NCBI GenBank assembly: GCA_003049485.1 | Contig: PYST01000548.1 | Span: forward strand, 1-17,442 | Source: Ophioceras dolichostomum | Lineage: Eukaryota; Ascomycota; Sordariomycetes; Magnaporthales; Ophioceraceae | Length of the DNA: 17,442 bases | Direction of reading: 5' to 3' | In this document: in pieces, positions 1-8,806 of the stretch | Layout of the letters: each line of letters starts with the position of its first letter | Numbering within the stretch: the first letter of the stretch is position 1 | Notes under the pieces: model-generated | What the model saw: the letters and a program-made list of their open reading frames with translations, nothing else | The model's database searches: none | Told to the model about the DNA's origin: nothing | Made by a program: the position numbers and the translations under genes

Positions 1-298
1 AGTTACTCGCCATCCTCCATGTCTCTGAATGTTATACCCACATCCCGGGCACGGCTTCGACGTCATCGCGATCTCGCGCTGGCTCCTCTCCTCCTCCTCC
101 TTGCGCCGCGCCGCCTGCCGCCGCAGCTCGTCCGCCCTGCGCTGTAGCTCCTCGCGCTCCGCCCTCTCGCGTGCCTCCCGCCTCTCCCGCTCGACCCTGT
201 CGCGCTCGCGCAGCTGCTCTCGCATCTCCTCCGCGGCTAGACCCTGCGCGAAGGCGCGGTCTGCATGCTCCAACAGGAGGTTCTGGTGATGATGCTGC

Positions 299-330
<32 letters not shown>

Positions 331-2044
331 GGACTGAGACTGGGATTGGGACTGGGACTGGGCCTTGAGCTCGAACCGGGCCACGAAGTTCTCCGGGTCT
401 GAGGTCAGGGAGTCGTACTCAGCGCAGCTGAGGTTCTCGTGCCAGGCCATGCCGTGGCGGGAGCAGTATACCAGCGTGCAGTGGAGGCAGGTGACTTTGT
501 TTCTGGCGCTCTTAGCGTCTTCGTCGTCGTCGTCCCGCTGCTGGTCGTTGTTGTGGACTTGGCCGTATCCGCAGCCGGAAGGGCACCACTTGAAGTTTGG
601 GTCCTGGGAGACGGCTGTGCGGAAGGAGAGGGACTGGTATCTGGAGACAGAGAGGGGGGTGGTCAGTAGGGTGGTGAGATTAGAACACTTAGGTAGGGTA
701 TTGTAGCCACTTTGGTAGTACAGGGTAGGTATTTTGGTATTACAGGGTAGGCACATATGTACTACGGGAGAGAGAGTATGTAAGGTATGGTATGGTAGAG
801 TGAGGACTCACCGCTCACGGGTCTCCTGGTCGGCATACTGCTGAACGTCATCGTACTCCAGCAGAGCCCTGCACTCAGGGCAGCGGATCTCGTTCCAGAC
901 CCTGTTGTTGAGGTCTGTCCGGATCGAGGTGGCCAGGCACTCGAGACACGTCGAGGGCGGGTGCTCGCACCGCCGCGTCACGGCCAGGCCAGGGAAGTCA
1001 GACGCCGGGCGCGAGTCGGCGCAGACGACGCACTCTATGTTGCCGCTGAGCACCGCGGCAGGCACGCGCTGGTTCGTCATGACCACTCTGTTGGAGCCTT
1101 GATCTTTTTGATATCTTCGGCCAAATCTGCAGAGAAAGGCAAAGAAGATGGGATGAAAGGCACGCCAGTCAAATTGTTAGTCGGTCATTCATGAAGCGGA
1201 ATGGACAGGAGTGAGTGAGTGCCCGGGATGGAAACCGCTGAGAAAGACGAGGTGGATTGGAGGAGTAAGAAGCACGAAAGATGGAAGTTGAGAATGCTAG
1301 AATGGGATGGATGGACGGCAGGGAGAAGAGAACCGCTGCGTACCCGAAGTCGCTATCAGGGAAAACTGGGAGATCGTCCGGTAATGTCGATGCAGAACTT
1401 GAAGCTTCTTGACTGCGAAGGAAGGCAATGGTCATGGCATTCTGCCGCGATTCGAAGAGCTCCAAGTATGGGTTACTGAACTCGAGAGATGTTGATGCTG
1501 CCGTAGCAGCTGTCGATGTTGATGATGTCGTAGGTGTGGTATTCTCTCGTGGTGGCGTGGCGTGTGCCCTAGCTGCTGCTGTTGCTGTCGTCCTCGGTTG
1601 GCGTTGCTGATATTGCTGCTGTTGGCGATATGGATGCTGAAACCGTAGCGCGGTGGGATAGACGCGTTGCTGAGGTAGGGTGCTTGCCCGGGCATGCCTT
1701 CCCTCCTGACTTCCCTCCCGAGTTGGAAATAATGCAGCTACTACTGGCCGATATGGTGGCGGTGGCTCTCTGCTAGCTGGCAGTTGTTGTGGCAGTTGTC
1801 GTGGCAGTTCTCCTGATAGGTCTCCTCCGGCAGGCAGAGCTGCACTTCCGTCTGGCGGAACAAGAGATCTTGGCGAGGCTCGTACGTTCGATAGCATCTT
1901 GTTCACCTGTAGGCGAGAGGCCATCAACCACGGCGCTGATTCCTCGTCCTTGTCCACCTCTTCATGTTCGTCATCGGAGTCGAACCCAGCGAGTATCGCC
2001 GGATTTATCGCCCCGTAAAAGGTTCGCCTTGCTTCTGCCGCCAT
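1..2044 (-). CDS. RBR-type (RING1-IBR-Rcat) E3 ubiquitin-protein ligase, 3' partial
   Basis: The proposed exons are 2044-1344, 1126-812 and 640 to about 11 or 7; the introns (1343-1127 with GTACGC donor, 811-641 with GTGAGT donor) both join in frame in phase 2. The start ATG has a good context (GGTCAAGATGG). Residues 1-234 are low-complexity, rich in S, P, Q and T, with an acidic patch (FDSDDEHEEVDKDEE). RING1 follows at about 264-322 with C266, C269, C287, H289, C294, C297, C316 and C319. The IBR follows at about 355-411 with C358, C362, C390, C393, C398, H401, H406 and C411. A linker of about 120 residues holds an SQ run, 12 glutamines and a highly charged coiled coil. The last visible piece, KPCPGCGYNIQRHGG, is the start of the catalytic Rcat (RING2) domain. 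RBR ligases pass ubiquitin through a cysteine thioester after E2 binding by RING1. The substrate is unknown. The family call is secure; exon ends are inferred. Confidence 0.88.
9..12 (-). promoter_or_regulatory. Candidate GC-type 5' splice site at the catalytic-cysteine codon of the RBR ligase
   Basis: On the minus strand the exon reads ...CAT GGA GGA TGG CGA GTAACT. Rcat domains have Gly-Gly-Cys at this point, and the Cys is the ubiquitin-accepting residue. An ordinary GT donor after CGA would give Trp-Arg instead. A GC donor after TG (TG|GCGAGT) would leave two bases of a Cys codon, to be completed by C or T from the next exon, which lies outside the window. This is an inference from family structure. 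Confidence 0.45.
288..362 (-). repeat. CAG/CAA and TCC-CAG codon repeat encoding poly-Q and (SQ)n
   Basis: On the minus strand this in-frame tract reads as five Ser-Gln pairs followed by 12 Gln, three His and one Gln, inside the linker between IBR and Rcat of the RBR ligase. The Gln codons alternate CAG and CAA for most of the run, which argues for an older, partly stabilised repeat rather than a fresh expansion. Confidence 0.85.
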
Positions 2045-2816
2045 CTTGACCGGCCTCCAACCTCAGAACAAAGAAAACTAAACAATAGTCCGGGATCTAT
2101 ATTTCTGTAGTTCTTCAGGCCTTCATTCCCTTGATTGTTGTCTAAGACGGTGTCGTCCTATAATGAGGTGCGTTAATACATCCCTCGCGGATCGTTACAT
2201 CGCCACGCGATGCGGCTCTAGCAGTAGATAGCTTGGAAGCTTTGGGAAGAAATGACTCCCAACACCTTTTGCGAAGGGAATGAGCACTCTGGCATTTAAT
2301 CCCGGTACCCAGACGGTTACTGAGACGGTTTTGCAAACGGACGCTAAGACGTTCTGTGCAGGGAAGCTATCAGCTTCCCCGCCACCACATCCTGACGGGC
2401 GCTTGGCCGCCAACCACTCAGACGGTTTCAAACGGATGGTCGGGACGTGTCAAGCAGGCAGTGCATGCAGGCGATGGCTGGGAGCTTGACAACCGGGCAT
2501 GTACTTTTCTGTACACCTAGGACCGTGCAACGCAGCTAGCCAGCCTTGAGCGGGTACCCGTCCCAACTAGCAGAGGCAAGGCACACCTCCAGTTAGGCAG
2601 TCCTCACTCACCATTCGCCCTAAGTCGGTGCCTTTTTTTGTCACCGAGCGAACACTTTATCAAACAGATTACCCTCTGAATTTGTGCGTGATTAAGAGAC
2701 CTAGGTACTGATGATTTACGCTTTCAATGACAATGTGAACCCTGCATACTAGATAGGTAGGTAGGTACTTACTTTACCGAATTGACGAAGTTGTTCCAGA
2801 GCACCAAGATGCCAAC
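2045..2816. other. Intergenic region, promoter side of the RBR ligase gene
   Basis: About 770 bp lie between the RBR start codon and the stop of the upstream coiled-coil gene. No ORF here has coding character. The motif AGACGGTT recurs (2311-2318, 2323-2330, 2420-2427), twice followed within a few bases by CAAACGGA or AAACGGA, so a short promoter repeat is possible. A TAGGTAGGTAGGTAC run lies at 2753-2767, near the 3' end of the coiled-coil gene. No tRNA or terminator was recognised. Confidence 0.5.
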
Positions 2817-4704
2817 CTAGCTTCCTCCTCCCCCTCCCGACGACGACGACGAATTCTTCGCACCAGGCAAAGCCCAACTCCACGCCTGGCGCCCAAGCTG
2901 ATCAAGCCTCAGGCTGCCTCCTCCACCGTCCTTTTCGTCCTGACGCGTCGGGTGCATGATCTGGTACATCAAAGTCTTCTCCGCCCCAGCAGAAGCCAGG
3001 AATTTAGCCCGCTTCTCGACGGGACCCCACGCGACGAGCAGCTGCTGCTTGCAGACCACCGCCTTCTCCTTCATGGCATCTCTCTGTCCCACCTGCCGCA
3101 CGTAGACGCCCGGGGACAGCGTCAGGACGCTGTGCAGGTTGTCCTCCAGCTCCTCCCTGGAGGGGGGCTCGTCGCCGAACTTGGCCAGGCTGAACGTGCG
3201 GCGGTTCTGCAGGATGTTCTTGCAGTCCAGCTTCGGCAGGGCGTCGTAGAAGTCCGGGGAGGTGACGGGCTCGCGCATGTTGGTCGCGGCGGCACCACGT
3301 TTCGGGTCGGCCATCGCTGCGGAGGAGGTAAGAGAAGAAGGAGAGGCGTAGGCGAAGACGGTGAACGGGTCGAGGTCCATGAAGAACGAGTGCGTCGACA
3401 ACTGGAGCTTCTCGTGGAGCATCACAGCGGGCTGGACGACGTTCTTGCTGAAGCCCCGCATGACCACGAAGTGGCTCTTGTGGTCGTAGAAGGCGCTGAA
3501 TAGGGAGGCCAGGTCGAAGGCCAGCTGCTTCTCGGCCTTGTTCCGCCAGGTGGGCCATGATGGGTGCGATAATAGGGCGTTCATGGTCTCGGCGCGCCAG
3601 TTTCGTATGGAGAATATGTCTTGGGCCGAATTGCCGTTTCTCATTAGCATTTATCCTTTCGCGCTGCGAGCAAGCGGGGGCAGTGGCATGCAAAACTTCT
3701 ATGGACAACTCACCCCTCTTCGGCTGAACAGCCAGCTGCATCGAGCTCTCGATCGTGGAGATGAAATCGACGAACTCCGGCGCGGCGCCGTAGAGGACCC
3801 CCGAGAAGACCTTCTCGTGGAGGAAGCGCATGACGATGGCGATCAGCACGTCCAGGTCGGTGTCGGGGTACGTGCACGCCAGGGTGAGGTCGGCATGCTG
3901 CTGCATCATCTTGCGGATATGCGCGACGATGGAAGGGTGCTTCTTGACGTTGGCAAGAATCACCTGGATGGAGTCTGGCTCCTCTAGCAGCTCGCCGACG
4001 AAGTTCTCCATCCAGTTGGAGACGCTGCTGAAGAGCGCCTCGAAATCCTATTATGATGCGGTCGAGATGATGTTAACATCACGGCTTTCTTGTGGGGGCA
4101 GCTAGGAACAGCTGGTGTCTAGAGTGTGCAGGTAAGTTAGGGTAGTATTATGCAGAGGGAAAACACTTGCGTTTGCGACCTCCTCGGGTGTGACCTCTCG
4201 TCGATATGGCTGGAGGGCAAATATGTGCGATCGCGACGACTCGAGGTCTTCCTTTAACTGCTTGACCATAGCCTCCAGCTGCTCAGTCGTGAGCTTGCCG
4301 GATGGGATTTCACCTTCCGCTCCGCCGGTGCTGGTGCTTATCGGCCCGCGAGCAGCGGCGAGAGAGGCTTCGGCCTTGGTGGCACGCTGAAACTCCAGCG
4401 TCAACTGGCGACGCAGCCTCTCATTCTCGGCTCGCAGTTCCATCTCTTGAACACTTGGGCGATCATCTTTGCTCGAGACTGGCGCCTCATGGGCAGCGGT
4501 GGTGACTCCTTCCATGGCATCTGCATCGAGAGGCGTCCCAGCGGAGTTCAGATGATCGACCATAGCAGAGCTCGGGCGACTCGCTGTGTCGTCTCCGAGG
4601 CCGGGCTGCTGCTGATAATGGGACCGCAGAGCCAGGTCCTCGCTGAAGAGGAGCGTGTCGGTTACGACAGCGGCCGGTCCGTCGTCATTTCCCTCTCCGC
4701 CCAT
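2817..4704 (-). CDS. Conserved fungal coiled-coil protein of unknown function
   Basis: Three exons are proposed: 4704-4171, 4047-3714 and 3619-2817, giving 556 residues. The ATG at 4704 (CACAATGG) is the first in-frame Met after an in-frame TAG. Residues 1-84 are low-complexity; 85-118 and 139-160 are charged heptad-like segments, likely coiled coil. A conserved-looking block (IFALQPYRREVTPEEV, about 161-176) runs across the first splice into DFEALFSSVSNWMENF. The remainder is mostly helical with few charged repeats and ends in a Ser/Gly tail. No catalytic motif, signal peptide or membrane segment was seen. From memory this resembles a widespread uncharacterised Pezizomycotina family, but I cannot name it. 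Intron 1 appears to be GC-AG. Intron 2 (3713-3620) has a GTGAGT donor and needs an AAG acceptor, because the CAG nearer the donor leads to a stop. The function is not known. Confidence 0.78.
4048..4170 (-). other. GC-AG intron (intron 1 of the coiled-coil protein gene)
   Basis: The donor is AAC|GCAAGT, the standard consensus for the minor GC class. The acceptor is ATAATAG|GAT, and both sides are phase 0. Reading through gives EEVAN followed by DFEALFSS. The only nearby GT donor in phase is GAG|GTCGCA, a poor match to the fungal consensus. The intron is 123 nt long. Confidence 0.65.
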
Positions 4705-4739
4705 TGTGCTACTGCCAGGAGCCGTTGGTGGGTTGAAAT

Positions 4740-4772
4740 TCAACGGATAGGAATGCTGCAAGCAAGCGTCAT
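4740..4772 (-). promoter_or_regulatory. Possible upstream ORF before the coiled-coil protein start
   Basis: An ATG at 4772 opens a 10-codon frame that ends in TGA about 35 nt before the ATG at 4704, in a different frame. If the transcript begins upstream of 4772 it would act as a uORF. The sequence CTTGCTTGCAG between them could instead be a 3' splice site in the leader, so the case is open. Confidence 0.3.
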
Positions 4773-6031
4773 CGATGACAAACGAGAGACAGTCTAGTTC
4801 CCACTACTCCTATCACGTAGGTACGTCGTTGCTTTTCCTTTGCTGTTCGTTTGCTTTTCGTTTGCTTTTCGCAGCCTCTCCACGGAAGCCACAGAGGCTG
4901 ATGACTGCAGTAGGGTTATCGAGGTTTAGGCAGGCTGATGAGGCAAGACGCTGGAGCAGAAGAGGTACATGGAGGTACGTACAGGTACTTGCGTGCTTTC
5001 CTCAGAACAGGAAGGACAACTCCGAGGGGCGCAGTCGATGTCCCCACCTCAGCTTCCATGGCAAGGCTCTGGACTGCTGCAATACCAAAATTGATCTCCA
5101 TGTTAATAATCACAGGAAATTGGAAGTGACTAGACGCAGTTTTTTCAGGAGTATTACCTAGGCTACTGCCTCTGCTCTTCGCCGTTGCATCCGGTTATTT
5201 TTGATTTAGCAGACGGCACCATTCTATTTTAGAGATGTGAAAGGCAACAGAACTTGGATGACCTCTGAGGGTGTAAGTTGAATTGAGTCATTCATCTTGG
5301 GATCCAGCAGGTTTACAGGCCTCATCCTCCCTGCAACGGCCAAGTCCTGACCCACTCACAGTGGTCTGGGGCTGCCTAGCGGTCCCGCCCGGGACACTAC
5401 AGCACAGAGGGCCACCGCCAAGAATGGTGTGGTGGGGCTTTTGCTGGAAGGGAGTCTTGGTGGTGTCTGCCCGTTGTCACACGGTGGCATATTTTCACTA
5501 TCATAGGTTGAAGGGCACCCGTTGTAAAAACGGACAACATGAGACGGAGGCCCTGGTACCCCACCCCTCGTGGCCATTCAGCCGCAACGGAAACGGAAGG
5601 GATGGAGGGGTGGCACGTTGAGATAGGACCCCCAGGCAGACACAACAGCTGGACAGCCTGACCTCAACCTGTTGAAGATCTGGTCGGCAAACGTGGGTGA
5701 GGTTCTTGAGGCCGCGACGACACATTACTCCCGCCTGTCTTAAAAGTCAACACCGATCTCGAGGAACGAGTTCAAGTTCAAGCCTGCTGAAAGGAACGGG
5801 AGAGGTAACTCGAACAACGGCCCTTGATATTGCTTAGCTTGCTCGGCTTACAGAGAGGCGGCAGTCCCTTTCAGTGCCTCAAGAGGTAATAATATTATTT
5901 CCCTCTACCTCGCCTCACCATTGCGTCCGTGGTCGTAGCCTCGCTTTCAGTCGTCACCACCACCACCCGCAAAGCCAAGCCTCTGTTGATTTCTTCGCAT
6001 TCGTTACACACGCACGCCTCCTTCCCTCAAG
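4762..6031. other. Intergenic region between divergent genes (coiled-coil protein, minus; Hsp70-like, plus)
   Basis: About 1.3 kb presumably hold the promoters of both genes. Close to the coiled-coil gene there is an 11-bp tandem unit CGTTTGCTTTT (4848-4869) plus a partial copy. The block at 5280-5740 is GC-richer and has short ORFs on both strands, none with a recognisable domain or codon bias. Between 5605 and 6031 there is no ATG, and 5895-6031 is pyrimidine-rich, as expected of a fungal core promoter and leader. No canonical heat-shock element was found. Confidence 0.55.
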
Positions 6032-8014
6032 ATGGATTTCGATAGCATCAAGATAAGTGAGCGCAAGATCATCGTCGGCATCGACTTCGGCACGACCTAC
6101 TCCGGAGTTGCCTGGGCCGAGACGCAGCGTCCAGACCGGCGCAATCCCATCTCGACATGGCCCATCAGTAAGTCAGTGCGCGAGGGCGAGAGCTCGGAGA
6201 AGGTGCCGACCAAGCTCCGCTACGCCGGTAAGGACAAGGACGACGTGCAATGGGGCTTTTCGATTCCCATCACTGCTCCGCCGACTGAGACCATCGAGTG
6301 GTTCAAGCTGTAAGTTTCCACGGTTCGTTTGCGTTCTGAGTTACCTGCTCTGTGCGTGCTAACCGCAGCGTAAATAAAATTACAATAACAACAACAAAAA
6401 AGTGATCTGGACCCTTCCATGCAATTTATGGGAGATGAGATCAACAAAGGCAATAGCGCCCGGTGGGAGGGCCGGAACGCCGACAAGCTGGTGACGGACT
6501 ACCTCACGGCGCTGGGCGAGCACCTGATGTACACGCTGCGCGAGAAGCTCGGCGCGGACGTGATCAAGAACACTCCCCTCGAGTTCATCATCACCGTGCC
6601 GGCCATCTGGAGCGACCTGGCCAAGGACAAGACGCGCCAGGCCTGCCAGAAGGCCATGGCGCTCTCCGGGGCCAGCGCCAGCGCGCCGATCCACATCGTG
6701 TCCGAGCCCGAAGCGGCCGCCATCTACGCCCTGCACGGCCTGGACCCGCACGGCCTCCAGGTCGGCGACTCGTTCGTCGTGTGCGACGCCGGCGGCGGCA
6801 CCGTCGACCTGATCACCTACACCATCACGCGCCTCAAGCCCGTGCTAGAGATCCAGGAGGCCGCCCCCGGCTCCGGCGCGCTCTGCGGGTCCGCGTTCCT
6901 CAACATGCGCTTCGCCAAGTTCCTCCGGTCCAAGCTCGGCAAGGAGGAGGGGTTCGACGACGAGCTCATGGCCGAGGCCATGGAGCGCTTCGAGAAGACC
7001 ATCAAGCGCGCATTCACCATCACAGCCAAGCCGGACGAGACCTTCGCGGTCCCCGTCGGCGGGCTGGCCAACAGCAAAGAGCTCGGCATCGCGCGCGGCC
7101 GCTACGCCCTCAAGGCCAGCGACCTGAGCGCCATCTTCGAGCCGGTCGCGCAGTCGGTCATCAAGCTCGTGCAGGACCAGATCGCGGCGTCCAAGGTGCC
7201 CGTGCGCGCCGTCCTGCTCGTCGGCGGGTTCGGCGCGTCCGCCTACCTGAAGGGCCGGCTCAAGAACTCGCTCGGCGAGGAGGTGGCCGTGCTGCAGCCC
7301 CCCCACGCCTGGCTGGCCGTCGTGCAGGGCGCGGTCATGAAGGGCCTGGCCCTCAGCGCGCCCGAGCGCCTGACCGCGGTGGCGGTGCAGAACCGAAAAG
7401 CCCGCAGGCACTACGGCACCGAGTGGCGGTCGAGGTACGACGAGCGCCTGCACGGCGCGCACCGCGACAAGAGGCACTGGTGCGGCCTGGACGGGTGCTA
7501 CAAGATATACACCATGACGTGGTTCATCCGCACGGGCGACACCGTCTCGGAGCGCGAGCCGTTCTACACCACCTTCATCTGGACCGGGCCCGTCTCGCAG
7601 GGCAGGATCCGGAGGGTCAAGATGGAGATCTACGGCGACTGCGCGCCCGCCCGGACCGCGCCGACGTGCAGGGACGACAACGTCCAGCTCGTCTGCGTCG
7701 TCGAGGCCGACGTGAGCCACATCCCCGAGAACCTGCTGAACAGGCGCAGGGGCAACGACGGGCAGATGTACTACGAGCTGAACTGCAAGATCGAGGCAGT
7801 CTGTGAGTCCTCTCTCTCCTCTTTCTCTCTTCTTTTCTTATTTCCAGGCGGGGCAGCGCTTCCGGCAACTGCAGTGCATTGCATTTCAACCCCTGGACTG
7901 TCAGTGATGACTTGCGTTGTGCTAACCTCTCTGTCAGATCTCTCTGCCTCCACACAATACACCCTCATTTATAATAACCAGCGCTACGACACGGTCACGA
8001 CGGAGTACGTTTAA
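6032..8014 (+). CDS. Hsp70/HSPA12-like actin-fold ATPase
   Basis: Exons 6032-6309, 6403-7802 and 7938-8014 give 584 residues. The start (CTCAAGATGG) follows more than 400 nt free of ATG. The actin/Hsp70 nucleotide-binding motifs are visible: phosphate-1 loop GIDFGTTYSGVAWA (16-29), SEPEAAAIYAL (193-203), phosphate-2 CDAGGGTVDLITY (220-232), and the adenosine motif LLVGGFGASAYLKGRL (364-379). The last 180 residues show no canonical Hsp70 linker, substrate-binding domain or EEVD tail. Instead there is a unique region (RHWCGLDGCYKIY) and a beta-rich end, the layout of HSPA12-type proteins common in fungi. It should bind and hydrolyse ATP in the cytosol or nucleus; no signal peptide is seen. A folding role is not established. 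Intron 2 is standard (GTGAGT, CTAAC, CAG). Intron 1 has a GTAAGT donor but needs an AAG acceptor, because the CAG at 6366-6368 leads to a stop. Confidence 0.88.
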
Positions 8015-8806
8015 ACACAGCATAGCATGGCACGCCTATCATGTATCATGTGTCTTTTTCACCTAGCAGGCATTCAGAGAGGACTTCCTACGTACCCATG
8101 TTGGGAGATGCTTGACTATTCGCTCTTTTATTTTTCTCCTTTGATGCCGATAGATATACCTTTCCCGGACTTTTGTGTTTTTTAATGGCGGATAGTTTCT
8201 CATGCTTTGTTCAGTGTTCTTTTACGACAGCGACGAGGAAGAAGGAAAAATCATTGCATATGCGTCTTATCAAGTAGGTGTTTTTCATGGCCCAATTCTC
8301 TCAGCTAGCTCAAGCACCTCTCGACCTCCTTCGGTCCCAACTATTCACAAGACACCATTTTCGGCGCGATGCACAGCAGACTCTTTACTACTGCATGCAA
8401 CGGCACATTCGCTACATCGTCCATTTACCTAGGTAGGCAAGAGACTTAGGAAGAGGGACGTGTCTAATAACATGTTCTTTCACTGTCGCCTAGCTGATGC
8501 CTGCCTCGCTATCCCTCATGCTCCCTTAAGGACCATCCATATCCGTTCACCTAGACGCAATGGCGACATATAGTAGTCTCCTGGCACTTGGAAGTCTATT
8601 TGCATACGTAAGGCACCTGGGTAGGTAGGGACCTGACGTAGGTACCTTAGATAACTATACCTCGGCACCCAGGCACATACAACACCCGTCATCAGACCTC
8701 CATACAGAAATGAAAACGAAAAGGCGACTTTCTGTCTACATCCCCCAATCCATCCAACTACATCCACCCCCTCTATCTATCCTTCTATCCAACCATCCAC
8801 CCTATC
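8015..8806. other. Intergenic region between convergent genes
   Basis: The 3' ends of the Hsp70-like gene and the RraA-like gene face each other here. The sequence is T-rich and C-rich with no credible gene. TAGGTA/TACCTA-type motifs occur at 8427-8438 and 8616-8649. No specific poly(A) site could be fixed. Confidence 0.5.

Noticed and set aside
3301..3345. Intron-like end (pyrimidine tract plus CCGCAG) inside exon 3 of the coiled-coil gene
   Set aside because: No donor at a workable distance, and the frame stays open through it, encoding a Ser-rich loop.
3004..4011. 335-residue minus-strand ORF spanning coiled-coil gene exons 2 and 3
   Set aside because: Only its first part (to about 3714) is real; beyond the GTGAGT donor it reads intron and then an Arg/Pro shadow frame, while the real third exon is in another frame.
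5280..5740. Possible transposon (LINE or DNA element) relic in the intergenic region
   Set aside because: Neither strand gave reverse-transcriptase or transposase motifs, and no terminal repeats were seen; it remains unexplained sequence.
5755..5800. Possible heat-shock element (GAACGAGTTCAAGTTC) upstream of the Hsp70-like gene
   Set aside because: The GAA and TTC units are not at the 2-nt/5-bp spacing of a functional element.
6463..7806. 447-residue ORF on the plus strand overlapping the Hsp70-like exon
   Set aside because: It is the +2-type shadow of the real frame, extremely Arg/Ala/Pro-rich, created by GC-rich codons; the overlapping frame carries all ATPase motifs.
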